Positions 1 to 11,400 of a stretch of DNA of 64,000 bases are shown one piece after another (the stretch's first letter is position 1; each line of letters begins with the position of its first letter). The stretch covers positions 6,820,001-6,884,000 of the forward strand of contig OX637353.1 of the NCBI GenBank assembly GCA_951799405.1. The letters are read 5' to 3'. Source of the DNA: Agapetus fuscipes. Lineage: Eukaryota > Arthropoda > Insecta > Trichoptera > Glossosomatidae. The position numbers and the translations under genes were made by a program. The notes under the pieces were generated by a model that was not told the DNA's origin, ran no database searches, and was given only the letters and a program-made list of their open reading frames with translations.

Positions 1-718
1 GAGTTTTCATTTTAATAAAAAATCTGCATTAAAATTTTTTTTGAGCCACAAAATTTTATGAACAAATCAAGAAAAACTTGTTTATTTTATTGTTCCTAAC
101 TTATTTTCTTTACGTAGAAAGCCTATACCTTAAATTTTTATCAATCAAATCTAACCGTCTACACTAAATGATTGTATCGAAAGTTTAAATTTTTTTATGA
201 ACATGTTTTTGTCCTCGATGTTGTAACCTCTCCTGGAAGTTATTAAATAAAAAAAAATCCAATTTTCTTTTTCTTGTTACATCATGAAATATAACGTACG
301 AGTATCTTGTAACAAATGATTAGGTATTAAGTCCTTTTTATATTTGATAATTATTCACCACATGTAACAAAGAGTCTTTGTAACAAAATGTTGCGCTTCC
401 CAGGACTTGCAAGTAAATTTTCTCTGAATGACTCACATTGCAGAGACACTCTCAGGAAATTATTTTCCTACATTCCAGTTTATAAGCGAGAGGAAATATT
501 GACACTCTCCACGAGCTTACTATGTAATGCCTGGTTCAGACGGTTTGATCTCCTTAGTAGCGAGTAGCGAGTGATGAATGGCCTAGTGTCTACAACTTAC
601 TTAAACCTGTAATGGGCATTTTCAGCTGAACAAAATGCAGTACGCTATTAACGAATTTTGATATATATTTCATATAACAATTCAGTTATTCTAACAAACG
701 TATTTATTTGACAACGTG
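1..718. other. Intergenic, nothing recognised
   Basis: AT-rich sequence with homopolymer A and T tracts and stops in every frame. I see no repeat shared with the rest of the window. Confidence 0.6.
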
Positions 719-970
719 CTCCTTGTTGGTTGTTGAGGTTGTATGAAGCTGATTCTCCATGTTGTATAATTTGGTTCACTTTTGCCAAAGCCCCCGTTTC
801 AGTTTAAATAGTTGCAAAGCTTATGTTCATGTAAGGTTTGGTTTATTTTGTACGTACACATTCAGCATGTGTAAGCGTGAACTTAAATGTGCCTACTTGT
901 GGGCATGCATTTAATATGATTATTCAATATCAATATACCATTGCAATTTTAATTATTTATAGATTATAGA
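719..970 (+). mobile_element. Family F interspersed repeat, copy 1
   Basis: It has the family order: CTCCTTG start, GGTTGTATGAAGCTGA, TTTGGTTCACTTTTGCC, CAGCATGTGTAAGCGTGAAC, GGGCATGCATTTAATATG and a TTATAGATTATAG tail. It is more diverged than the copies at 6.9 and 39 kb. Family F has no tRNA head and no long terminal inverted repeats that I can see. A SINE or a non-autonomous LINE derivative fits best. Confidence 0.75.
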
Positions 971-1934
971 CGTCGACGCTATTGTCAAGTGGATAAGACA
1001 TTACCACTTGAATTAGCGTTTTAAGGGTAGTAAATAATAGAAAAAAAACAAGTTTGCTCTGTGTAGAGGGTAAAGAAAATGAAATATACGTTACTCTTTA
1101 AATGGCGTAGTATTTAAAATACAAAAAAGTAATACGTGATTGCCAATGCATAAAATGCTTATAATTTTCTGAGCAGATTTTTTTTATGATAGCATTTACA
1201 GTAGAGACAAAACTAATTTATTTGACCACAGTTTCTGCATACTGACAGGTCATTTCTTGTCTTCAATAGGACGAATTCTATTCTCCTTGGTAAATGTTGG
1301 CGAGTGTGTGCGTACAGGCGAAACATGACGGCACACGCACACATCCACCTACTAGTTCACTAGCACACGAACCGTGTGAACGAAATTCAAGCATCGTTTA
1401 TTTACCTTTACAGCAAGGAAATTTTCCTTCTGGTTGCTTCTTTCGAGTAAACATCGTAAACGGAACTGAAAATCCTACGTATTTGTATAAACAGCAGATG
1501 TATTAGGCAAATGGAAATCCACATTAAAGATTGCCGTGAAGATTTATGTAAGATCACAGAGATGGATGTGAGTTATCATAATATTGGCTTGATTTTTCTT
1601 CGGCTTCTTATTTTAAGGATTTAAGAAAATACAGTGAATGTTACAGGCAGTAGATTAATTATTATTCTGCTTTTCAATTCAGACTTTTGATTCCAACGAT
1701 ATTTTAAGATATTTATTTTGTGTCTTGGGGAAAATTAAATTTCCTCCCACATGTAGAAACTCAATAACTATATTTTTCAATGCTTAGTATTGTTAGAAAA
1801 AAATGTGATAAACTCTGAAACTCTTGCAACTTTTATTTGAAACAAGGGTGGCATAGGCAAAAGTAACTATTTTTTAAATATTAGACTGTAAACCTCTCCC
1901 TAACCTGTACTCTAAGAAAAAAATATAATGCAGT
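971..1934. other. Intergenic with an imperfect GT/CA hairpin
   Basis: The only structure seen is near 1303-1345, where GTGTGTGCGT faces GCACACGCACAC across about 20 bases. The short ORF over it lacks codon structure or homology that I recognise. Confidence 0.4.
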
Positions 1935-2040
1935 AGTGAACATTGTCTCACCACTTTGTCTCCGAAGGGGTCGCATATGAAAGGTGAAACTTTATTATTT
2001 TCACAGATAAGGGGGTCAGCCTTACGCCTACTACTTCATT
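1935..2040 (-). mobile_element. SINE-A 3' fragment
   Basis: Antisense remnant of SINE-A. TCCGAAGGGGTCGCATATG and GATAAGGGGGTCAGCCTTAC are the reverse complements of body segments seen in the full copies at 11.1 and 47.6 kb. The tRNA-like head is missing. Confidence 0.7.
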
Positions 2041-2734
2041 TATTCTTATTTCCTTTGAAAATTTAGTAAACTTTGTATGCCGGTACTAATTTGGATTTGA
2101 AAAACAATTTTTACGGAGTAACTTAATTTTAAAATTATGCATAGTTTTGAAGTATTTTACACGCCATATTCTATCAAAACATCCATTAAATTTCAAAAAG
2201 CTATACAAAATTTTGTTTATATTTAAAAAAGCTACAATTGTAAGGAGAAAACTATTTTCATACAAATGTGCTGACATAAAACGCTAGTTACATGCTACAA
2301 TCTCCGCCATTTTCCTTTCCCTAGGTCTCGCATAAAATGTTTTGTATCTCGAGTCACATTAGTGTTGCCTCATTTAGCCCGTATTCATCTCGGCATATTA
2401 TTAATTTCATTAGGAAACCCAGTGCAATAAAGAATATTTCATCTTGCACACATAAAAGCTTTAATCTAGCGTTTTAAGGGCAGAAAATATTTATTTTTAC
2501 GCAACATTACACGATAGTTTCCTTCAACTTTGGATTTTAATGAAACCTTTATAATATAATTTTCCTAAAACAATTGTATCACATTGTTTTTGACGGGTTT
2601 TTTGCGGGGTAGGGAAATCCGGAAATTTTAAAATTATATTTTGATTATAAGAAATTTTAATAATATTCTAAATTAACAAATAAACAAAACGCATTTTTTT
2701 TGTGTGTGTTTTCAGGTGGTTAAGCTATGCTTTA
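2041..2734. other. Intergenic, nothing recognised
   Basis: AT-rich. A 63-codon minus-strand ORF (2086-2277) shows no recognisable motif and is probably random. Confidence 0.5.
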
Positions 2735-2810
2735 TTTGTAGATTTTTTTATCTGCTGACGTTTCGCTTTCATGATCAGAAAGCATTCTCATGGCGAGTTA
2801 TCAAAGAGAC
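2735..2810 (-). mobile_element. Penelope-like element tail remnant, degenerate hammerhead-like motif
   Basis: On the minus strand TTTCTGATCATGAAAGC runs into GAAACGTCAGCAG. This resembles the CTGAnGA ... GAAAC-GTC arrangement of PLE tails, and TGCT/AGCA could form a short stem I. The core G8 equivalent is C and stem II is nearly absent, so activity is unlikely. No coding remnant lies beside it. Confidence 0.4.
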
Positions 2811-4872
2811 GTGGTGGTCTTCGACAATTTGTCGTATAACGCCAACCATGGAAGTGAAAGCTTAAAACTTTTTTTGAACGAAATACTGTTTACTCCAAAA
2901 GCTTACAAAATATTATTTTATATCGATTTGCGATATTTTTGTTTTACTGCATGAAAAACTATAATATGTTTATCAAAAGTAATTTATCGTTTTGAAATAA
3001 TGTAAGAAACAACATTTAAATCTACAAACAAATAAACAAGATGCGATTTTCCCAACTGAAAAATAAACAGATGCGTTATTTTTGCATAATTTTTGTTTTT
3101 TATTAATTCCGATAATGGAAGTGGTTAGAGAAAGCAAACTGCAAATGGTTGCTAACGATTGCTGACTCTTGCAAACGGTTACTGACTTCTCAGAGCGGTT
3201 GCTGACTGTTGTTGACGGCTGGAAACGCTTTTAGTTCAAAGGATTAAGGAAATATCCAAGACGCGGCAAAGGCTTCTTAGACACCAAATGTTAATTTAAA
3301 GTCCCTTTCACTGAGTGTTTTTTATTTCCATAATATCAAACCGACTCACTCAAGTCTCCAAGGAGCACTGTGGACTTTTTTTCACGTTCCGCAGATAAGC
3401 CTGTTTTGGAATAACGAGAAATATTCAAAGATTATTTTCACGATAGAAGGAAATCGCAGAATTTCAGGTTTTTTAAAAAAAAAAAGAACGTTTAATTTCT
3501 GAATTCAAATCCGAGGATCTTTTCTTTTTGCGTACATTGCGAAATTTAAGTCGGTGTTATAGGAACCAACTTCTTCGTTTTACTTTTAAGTTTTTCTTCC
3601 TTCTACAAAGATGGGATTATCAATGATGCCTTTAATTAGTCTATGTTAAAAAAAAAAAAAAACTTGAATATCATTGAAAATATGAATTATTTAATCCCTT
3701 TCATTTATAGCTGCATTTTTTATTAAATGATATTTCTAGACCAAAGAAGTTTCACGAAGGCATCTCAGGAACGAAGACATAGCGCTCGAGAAGAGAAATA
3801 AATTAACTTTGGTTTTACAATAAAAATATTGTTGTATGAAACATAGTTTACCTACGGCAATGCTACCATTTTGGTGACAATACGGTTAGAAATTGAATAT
3901 TTGACTTTTATAAGATTTATAAATGGTACCAATAGCGCTCACATAGGAATAAAACTTTTGCCCCAGATCCGCAAATTTACAAATCAATGTGGGTCCTTCG
4001 GTCCACACAAGTGCGGCGTGTACCCTGTTCATTGTAGTGCTAACTTTAGGGAAATCCTGTTGGTATTTCACGAAGTCTGTAACCCGTAACTGTCGTTTTA
4101 ATTAACAAAGTTTTCCGACAATCCCATCACAGGCAGGTGCAGCTGCAGAGAATTTTCCAAGGACCGCGTAAAGCATTACCTGAAGCAAATGTCTGTTTAG
4201 AGAAATGGAAATTAATTATGTTTTTTGCTTTATTAAAATCCTACGGTGTGACATTTGCGTTTGTGAATTTACATGCAAAATTATACTTACCTACAATATT
4301 TCAAGAAAATTTATTATTATTAATTTATAAAAAAAATCTCCTCCGAAATTAATAAATGAGAGGAAGAGTAATAAACGTTGCATAAAAAAAACCTCATAAA
4401 AAAGATTTTTTTTTTACGTTTTTCAATTGGTGTTCATATTTAAGCGCTTCTAAGATAATATGAACCTTAAATGCAATGTATCTTTGCAATGTAGGTTATT
4501 GTCCAGAACTTTCATGCTTGAAAAATTAACAATGTATTTTTTTACAATGTAGTCGGAACATTTTCTGCACAGATGTGTAAAATTATTTTTGTTTTCTCGG
4601 CGGGAAAACGTCAAACGTCCGTAAATAAGTTCCTTAGAGCATCTAATTACACCATATTCATTAGCTATTGTTGTTAGCAACCTGGCCGTTCGGAGACCTA
4701 CTGTCTCTTCTACGGCAAAGACCTGGCAAAGACCTGAAGAAACACGTCAATGATGACGTCAGACATAAATCCGAAGAAAAGTTAATGAATACGTTATTCT
4801 CTGTACGACGGTTCTTCCAATTCATTTTAGTATTGTACACAAATATCTAACAACCGTTATTCTAACGTTTCA
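2811..4872. other. Intergenic; degenerate short repeats, no gene
   Basis: 3119-3240 holds loosely repeated GGTTGCTGAC-like units (AATGGTTGCTAACGATTGCT, AACGGTTACTGAC, AGCGGTTGCTGAC). An A run lies near 3647. A perfect CRE-like palindrome TGACGTCA is at 4754-4761. ORFs on opposite strands at 3871-4089 and 3886-4071 mirror each other and are not supported. Confidence 0.4.
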
Positions 4873-4945
4873 AAGCGACACATATAGTGTTACTTCTTGC
4901 CGCGTTTTCCCCGAGGGGGTCGCACGTGGCGACAGGAACCTTTTT
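4873..4945 (-). mobile_element. SINE-A 3' end fragment
   Basis: GCGACACATATAGTGTTACT and TTCTTGCCGCGTTTTCCCCG followed by GGGGGTCGCACGTGGCGA match, in antisense, the last ~70 bp of the complete SINE-A copies. Confidence 0.8.
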
Positions 4946-4977
4946 TCAACACCACCTTTCTAGATTGTTCATCTAAC

Positions 4978-5049
4978 CAATTCTAAGTATACACAAGATA
5001 GATAGAAGAATGAGATGAATGAATGAGAAAAATTCTTTACTTAGAATTG
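4978..5049. repeat. 12-bp perfect inverted repeat
   Basis: CAATTCTAAGTA (4978-4989) is repeated in reverse complement at 5038-5049 around a purine-rich 48-base spacer. It may be a decayed MITE end pair or a chance hairpin. Confidence 0.5.
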
Positions 5050-6344
5050 TCCAACATTTACGAAGGTCATATTTCAGTTAAAGTTAAATCAAAAGTGAGA
5101 TGTGTTTTTAATCAAATAAAACGCTGTTTCATTTCAATTTAAAGTCTCATTCCAAAAATCACTTCTGATTTCAGTTCTCATTATCTCTGAAATTAAAATT
5201 TACAAAATACAATCACAGGTTCATGATATTATATGCTGGCACTCCTTTACTACCATATACTTACCTACATATACATTTGTGAACTTTATCTTTGATCTCT
5301 TTTCTGCTTTCTTCTTTTCATTTCTTCAGCAAAAGAAAATTTTCAACAAAGCGAAAGGACAAACGAAATTGTCGTGATCATTTACCTGCTTTTAATTTTT
5401 CATTCTCACCCAATTTCAAGTGAGAAGGTATTTTCATTTGCGATAAATACATTATAAAATTTATATGGTATTTTAAGATTGTACATACCGACCTTGTTTG
5501 ATGAAAGAGAAGTCTAGTGTTATTGTTACGGATCTCCACTTAGTTTTTGCAAGTCCCATCCAAATATGTATGTAAGAAATACAAGGATAATTTGAAAAGA
5601 ATGTACTAGAGCTAGTGTGTTCTGAAATTTGCGTCAGACAGTAATTTAGGGTGAACGAATGAAAGAAATGTTGTGTTTTAGTTGACGTAAATTTACAAAA
5701 CAATCTAAAATACATTCAGATCACTAGTGATATTCATTGAAGAGATTAAAATAGAAAAAAAAAATACTTAACAATATGCTCAACTTTATTTCAAAATTGA
5801 TATCAGCCACTTTTGAATTTTAAATAAAATAAAATTAAACATTGTATACAATATGTAAAAAAATGCGTTTTTTGTAAGACCTTGTTCATAATTTTTTATT
5901 AAAAGTATTTGCATCGTAAGCAATACGATTGGTTAATTATTCGAGAAAAAAGGTCAACATTTTGGGAAGTCGACATTAATCAGGATTCCTTTCATTTTAT
6001 AATATTTTACATTGGTATTAAAATGACTTAATTAAATTTATCCACTTAAACTTGATTACTACGTCAATTAAGGTAGATTTCTCAATTAAGTAGGTAAACT
6101 TGATAAATAGTTATTGGATGAACAACGCTATTCAAAATTTTGTTTGTCTACCGATAACTTGGCCATTGGAAAATCAGCACTAAATCATGCAATTAATTAA
6201 GTATTTTCAGTCGAATGTTTTTTGAGAATTTAAACTTCGTTCAAGGAACTCGTTTGCAGCAGTTTTACTGAAATTAATAAATATTAGGGGTAATAAAAAG
6301 TTTGGTGAGAGTTTGACTGGCACGCGGCATTCAACAGGGAATTA
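5050..6344. other. Intergenic, nothing recognised
   Basis: Low-GC DNA. An 80-codon minus-strand ORF at 5473-5715 has no visible domain and no splice or repeat context. Confidence 0.5.
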
Positions 6345-6480
6345 CCTCAAGTACAAACCATTACGTTTAAACTCAATTTCCCCAAAAAATATACGGGGTA
6401 ACTAAAACGCTCACTTGAGGTGTGGTTTTAGTTTTAGTACAGTTTTGGGTTTAGTTTGAATATTTAGTTTTATACTTGGG
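6345..6480. mobile_element. Family D foldback MITE, copy 1
   Basis: Starts CCTCAAGTACAAAC and ends TTTTATACTTGGG. The interior AACTAAAACGCTCACTTGAG pairs with GGTTTTAGTTTTAGTAC. The left flank reads TAC, as in most copies. About 136 bp with no coding capacity. Seven copies occur in the window. Confidence 0.75.
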
Positions 6481-6944
6481 ATACTGGTCCATTTGCCGTA
6501 AATCTAACGACGTTTAGACATGAACCTCTATAAAGGCAGCGTAATTACACCTTTCCAATGCTTTTACTCTTATTTCTTTGGGGGAAAGTTGCGAGCCAGG
6601 GAAGGGATGCTTGAACAAAATAATGAATAGAAATATATAGGCGTGACCGTGTCTGCCGACTCCATTAGAATAATAAAACGCTTTTATTGCTTTCATGACT
6701 ATGACATTTTAATAAAATTTGAAAATTACATTAAAAAAATGAAGTGCCGAAAAAGTACTCTAATGATTGTAACAGCGAATTTTTTGGGATTCAAATAGAC
6801 TCGGTGCATTTAACATACAGCATGTTTGTAGCTTGAAAATACACTAAAGCGCCACGTACTGCATTTAGCATAACTGTCAACTGCATACATTGCACAATGC
6901 TGTACAATTCCTTGATTATCGGGAATCCATTTTTACATAGGGAC

Positions 6945-7190
6945 TTCCTTGACTTATAGGTTGGTATGAGGCGGGCCACCCATACTGTAAAAAATGGTTT
7001 TGCCAATGTCACCCCTGTTTCAGGGAAGGTCAGCAAGAGTTGCAGGGCTTATGTTAATTTGAGATTGGGTTTTTATATTGTAGGTCCACATACGGCATGT
7101 GTGAGCGCGAAATTATGCGTGTCTGCTTGTGGGAATGCATTTAATATGAATCTCAAATGATACACATCTTTGCAACTTAGATTTAGACTA
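6945..7190 (+). mobile_element. Family F interspersed repeat, copy 2 (full length)
   Basis: One of the best-preserved copies. It runs from TTCCTTGACTTATAGGTTGG through CACCCCTGTTTCAGGGAAGG and CACATACGGCATGTG to TTTGCAACTTAGATTTAGAC. The ORFs at 6791-7036 (minus) and 6966-7160 (plus) cross it and are not genes. Confidence 0.85.
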
Positions 7191-8076
7191 AAGATGAGGT
7201 CACAAAGCTGAGTTGATTGTTACATTTCTTTCAGATGATATCCGGCAACACATATCAATTATAGAATAATTATTGCCTTTGAAACATGCTCTTTTTTTAT
7301 TGTCTTCGGAAATGAAACTTCGAATACGGTAGGTATCTGAACCGTCAATAAACATTCAATAAAACTCTTGCCGCCTTTCCTTAAAATGAAAGTCATTTTG
7401 TAAAAATATTTCTTATGGTTGTTCAATCTCATAGCAGCCGATTCATTAAAGCACTAATGACGGTATTTTCCGTCAGAATTTACGAATATTTTTGTATCCC
7501 CGCATTAATTTTTTGATGTAGGTAAATACCCAGAACAGAGAAAAATAATTGGATCAGAGAGGCGTATTACACAAAAAAATATATGTATTACGAAAGTATC
7601 AAAAAACAGGAAAAGCTGTCCGAACAGTTTTCAAGACTAATCGTTGTAATCCATTTTATGTAAACATTCGTTTGCTTCGCGAAAAGGAGAAGATTTTTTC
7701 TGGAAGTATCGTTTTCCCCGTATTTAGGGAAGAAGAAATGTTTTCTGGGTACCTTTGAAGTGATCCTTCCTTGGCTTCTGAGAATTCCAATACCAAGGGA
7801 ATGGTCTCAATTGGCGAGCAGGAACACTTTAATCATTCAAGATGATTTTTTTTAGATTTCATGTTATATTTAACTTTAAAAGTACCTATGTTGAATTATT
7901 TTTGGAATGTAGAAAGTTTTTGGATATTAAGATTTTCTGTGGCAAACAATTTCTTCAAATAAATATGTAAGATTGTTTCGTAGGAAATGTGTCAAAATAA
8001 ACAACTAGGAGCTTATACATCTTTACATCGGAATACGTGATATTTATAAAAATAAATATTTTGAGAAAATAAAATA
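7191..8076. other. Intergenic, nothing recognised
   Basis: Contains a 69-codon plus-strand ORF (7549-7758) with lysine-rich composition but no motif I recognise. Confidence 0.45.
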
Positions 8077-8315
8077 TATTGGTATGCGGCTGACCACCCA
8101 TGCTGTAGAAAATGGTTTACTCTGCTAATGTCACCCCTGTTTCAAGTAAGGCCGGCAAAAGTTGCAGAGTGTAGGTATGTTCATTTGAGATTTGGGTTTT
8201 TATGTTGTAGGTTCACATGCGGCATGTGCAAGCGCGAACTTGTACGTGCTGCTTGCGAGAATGTGTATAATGTGGATCCCCAATGATGCATATCTTTGCA
8301 ACTTAGATTAGATTA
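8077..8315 (+). mobile_element. Family F interspersed repeat, copy 3
   Basis: ATTGGTATGCGGCTGACCAC at the 5' end, GTTCACATGCGGCATGTGCA in the middle, and TTTGCAACTTAGATTAGATT at the 3' end. Same orientation as copy 2. Confidence 0.85.
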
Positions 8316-8681
8316 GAATATTTTAAAACTTACTTAAATTATCATAGACTTTTTAATGTCTTGAAAAATTACCATCTGTAAATTTTAATAGATTGTTCAC
8401 GCGTTAATAAAAGTGATACAGTTATTTTATTGTTCATTGAATATTTTAGTTGTAACTATGGTATTTTCCCTAAAGTGTTTTTACTTTCTTGAATTTGATG
8501 TCTAATTGCGTTAACTTTTGTTGGTGACATTTTCAAGTTTATAAGTCTTGCTGCCAGTAGGACTTTGTTAAATGGCGGAGATTAGACTAAGCTTGATACC
8601 AACTTAAAGTATTACCTTCGTACTAAAATAAAACGAGTCTGCGTTCCATCTTGTAATTAAGATTTCACAAAATTTTCGACC

Positions 8682-8952
8682 GGTTCTAAGTCTGGTGGTC
8701 AACGCTTAAGACTCGTTGTTGAAAGGTGATGGGTTAGATTCCCGGCAGAGCACAGATAAATCAACCAGTTCTCAATTATGATCATCGCTAGGTTGAAATA
8801 CATCTTTCTGTATCAAAGTCTGGTCTCAAAAGGACCACCACACCTTACCAGAGCAACCGGGTCTAGTTTGACAATTGACACTTTCTGAAGTCTAGCCTTT
8901 TACGAGCTTGGTTGTGACAACCAAGGCTAAAAGGCATAAAAGGCTCTTGAGT
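8682..8952 (+). mobile_element. SINE-B, full-length copy
   Basis: The first ~75 bases look tRNA-derived: TAAGTCTGGTGGTCAACGCT (A-box area) then GGGTTAGATTCCC (B-box area) and GCAGAGCAC. The body has CCTTACCAGAGCAACCGGGT, AATTGACACTTTCTG and ends GGCTCTTGAG. A minus-strand copy at 36.3-36.6 kb shares head and body. The B box differs from GGTTCGANTCC, so it is probably an old copy. Confidence 0.7.
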
Positions 8953-9436
8953 TAGAATTCATACAAAATAGCGGGAACTAAATAAGTCATCATGTTATTA
9001 TTATTATTACTACCTTAAGCGGCTTGCATTTATGTTTGACGTATTGCTATTATCCTTTGTCTTATTTCTTGCTTGGATACCTATTTCATTACGTGGCATA
9101 TGCATTGCTATTTTCACACTTTCACATTTTATTGATTCCATGATACAACAATTAATTTAACAGATACGAAGGTACTTAAATGAAATAAATTCAATTAAAA
9201 AAAATGTTCAAATATTACTACAAATTTTACAAATAATGGTTTTGAGAATGATAACAAAAATGGATGTCTACTTTTCTTTTGAAAAATCTCGGTTTGTGGC
9301 AAATAACAAAGGTGTATGCCATATAAATTACAAGCGACAATAACCTTGTAAGAACGTAAGCCTAGAAGCCATAGAAAGGAGCAATGTTAATACCTACATT
9401 GTGGTATTGATTATTGCGAAATTACTTCTCAGCATT

Positions 9437-9700
9437 TCGTCCCCTGAGTGCTTGCTTGGCTTATCTACTATTTGATTCAAATATGACCTTTAGATAAAAC
9501 TGTCTTAAAAATCATATTTTGCACAATCTGAGCTAATTAACAACCGTAAAACATGATAATGTGAGAGTTGTTTTAAATGTTTTCAAAATCAATTTCCAAC
9601 ATTCATAAGACACATTGGTCCAGCACACATACAAAAATTACTCATGTGGAATTACCTCTGTTAGAGATAAGACAAACAAGCACTAATTTACACGATTTTA
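9437..9700 (+). mobile_element. Family C repeat, copy 1
   Basis: Shares CTGAGTGCTTGCTTGGCTTA, GTGAGAGTTGTTTTAAATG and CATAAGACACATTGGTCCAG with copies at 28.7 kb (plus) and 37.1 kb (minus). Class unknown. No terminal repeats were resolved. Confidence 0.65.
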
Positions 9701-10229
9701 CAACGTCTCTTGATACAGAAAAAAACCTTATTTAAGAAAAATTACGATAAAAATAAGGATTATTTGTTTTGTTTTGAAATCATGGATACCTTTGTTTATT
9801 GCATTTTTTAATTTTATTTATCAGTGAATGCTGCATTTGGATGTACCCTTTTTTCTTTAAAAATATTTAAGCATGCGGGTACATCTTACATTTTTTTTGT
9901 ACACAACTAGGTAATACTGTGTTTTAATAATGCTCATGAAAAAAAGTAAAGTATTCACTTTTGTTAAGACCACGGAAATGTTTTTTTTTTATGCGTAAGT
10001 AGGTAGGTACCTACTAACCTTAAAACAAAATTACGCAAGAAAAATACAATTTTTTATCAAGCACTCTGGGCTGTATGACAGTACTAGCTTTTATTAAAAA
10101 TAAATCAAGTGAGCTTAACATGCAAAATTTTAAAAGTTTTTTTAAATTTTTTCACAAAATGTAAATGTTTTATAAAGTTAAAATTCATTCTGATTTTAGG
10201 CACTGACAAGATAAAAGAATAACACCATT
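9701..10229. other. Intergenic, nothing recognised
   Basis: AT-rich with T tracts (for example near 9980). No repeat membership seen. Confidence 0.5.
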
Positions 10230-10352
10230 AGAATACAAAAATAAACCAAACCTCAAATAAACATAAACTTTGCAACTTGTACCGCCTTTCCCCGAAACGG
10301 GGGGCATTGGACAAAGTAAATTAAGTGTGTGTAGCATGGGGGGTCGGTGGGA
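10230..10352 (-). mobile_element. Family F repeat, 5'-half fragment
   Basis: In antisense it carries CAAATAAACATAAACTTTGC, CCGCCTTTCCCCGAAACGGG and GCATTGGACAAAGTAAA. The 3' half of the element is absent. Confidence 0.7.
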
Positions 10353-11073
10353 GAAATTATGAACTAAAAACACATATTTTTTCAACAAATTAAAAAAATC
10401 ACTGCTTTAAACGTTTTATTATTTTTTTTTATAGAATCACAATTTTCCGAGTAGTTTTTTATGTTACGAGTCATTAAAAAGTCGGGTTTATCTTTAGCTA
10501 GCGACATCATATTTCCCTATGTATATTTACACAGCATCAGCTGTCCATAGTAAATTTAGTCGCAGTCTGGTTTAAAATAAACCGCGTCCATTTTCTACGA
10601 CTGCGGGTATAGCCAACATATATTTTTACGACACACAAAAATATCCATGGCGGTCGGTTATCATTTTTCCTATTTTACTCTTTTACTATACTAAAATAAG
10701 AGTTCTTAAAATAATCTCGATTCACATCCGCAATAACTACATGCGAGAAATTCGTACGTACGAAAAATTTGTGAAATAGAAGACATTGTGAAATGAAGCA
10801 TATCTAAGAAGAATTCATGTCTCCAGAATGAGTCATAAAAAGCTAACATAGTACATCAAGATAAAAATGTAATACGTCAACAGGTCATTGCCCAGCCAGA
10901 AGACCTCCAAAAAGGTTGAAAAATAGTTGGATATTGTCTTCTCATGATCAGTGAGTTTTGTTTTGTAAATCAAAAGAAAAAATAAGAACCTTTTTTAATT
11001 AACTTGCCTTGAGAGATTCACTGCCTCCCAGTGAGTAATTTTTCATTATTATTTTTTTAAAGTAAACACCAGT
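10353..11073. other. Intergenic, nothing recognised
   Basis: Contains a local GC rise near 10560-10610 without ORF or repeat match. Confidence 0.45.
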
Positions 11074-11400
11074 CCGGTCGATAGCTCAGTTTGTAGAGTG
11101 CTTGCATTCCATGCTGTGAGCTCAGGTACAAATCCCACCGAGGATGTCAGAAATGATTTCTCGTTTCAGTGTTTATTTCAAACCCCAAAATAAAATACAG
11201 GCAAGGTTTATTCAGCCTTCACAAGAAATGAGGACCAGCTCCATCGGGAGCTGGGAAATGTTCATTTCAACTGAAGCGATTGGCGTAAGGCCGGCTCCCT
11301 TACCTGTAAAAATAAGTAGATTCTTCTCGCCACATGCGAAACCCTTCGGGGATACCGCGGCAAGAAGTTACACAATATGTGAAGCTAAGTTGCGTTTGCG
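11074..11400 (+). mobile_element. SINE-A, full-length copy 1
   Basis: Head: CCGGTCGATAGCTCAGTTTG with a clear pol III A box, then a decayed B box (GGTACAAATCCCACCG). Body: TTCAGCCTTCACAAGAAATG, GGCGTAAGGCCGGCTCCCTT, CCCTTCGGGGATACCGCGGC and AAGAAGTTACACAATATGTG, ending AAGCTAAGTTGCG. About 325 bp. The 109-codon ORF across it is an artefact. Confidence 0.85.
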
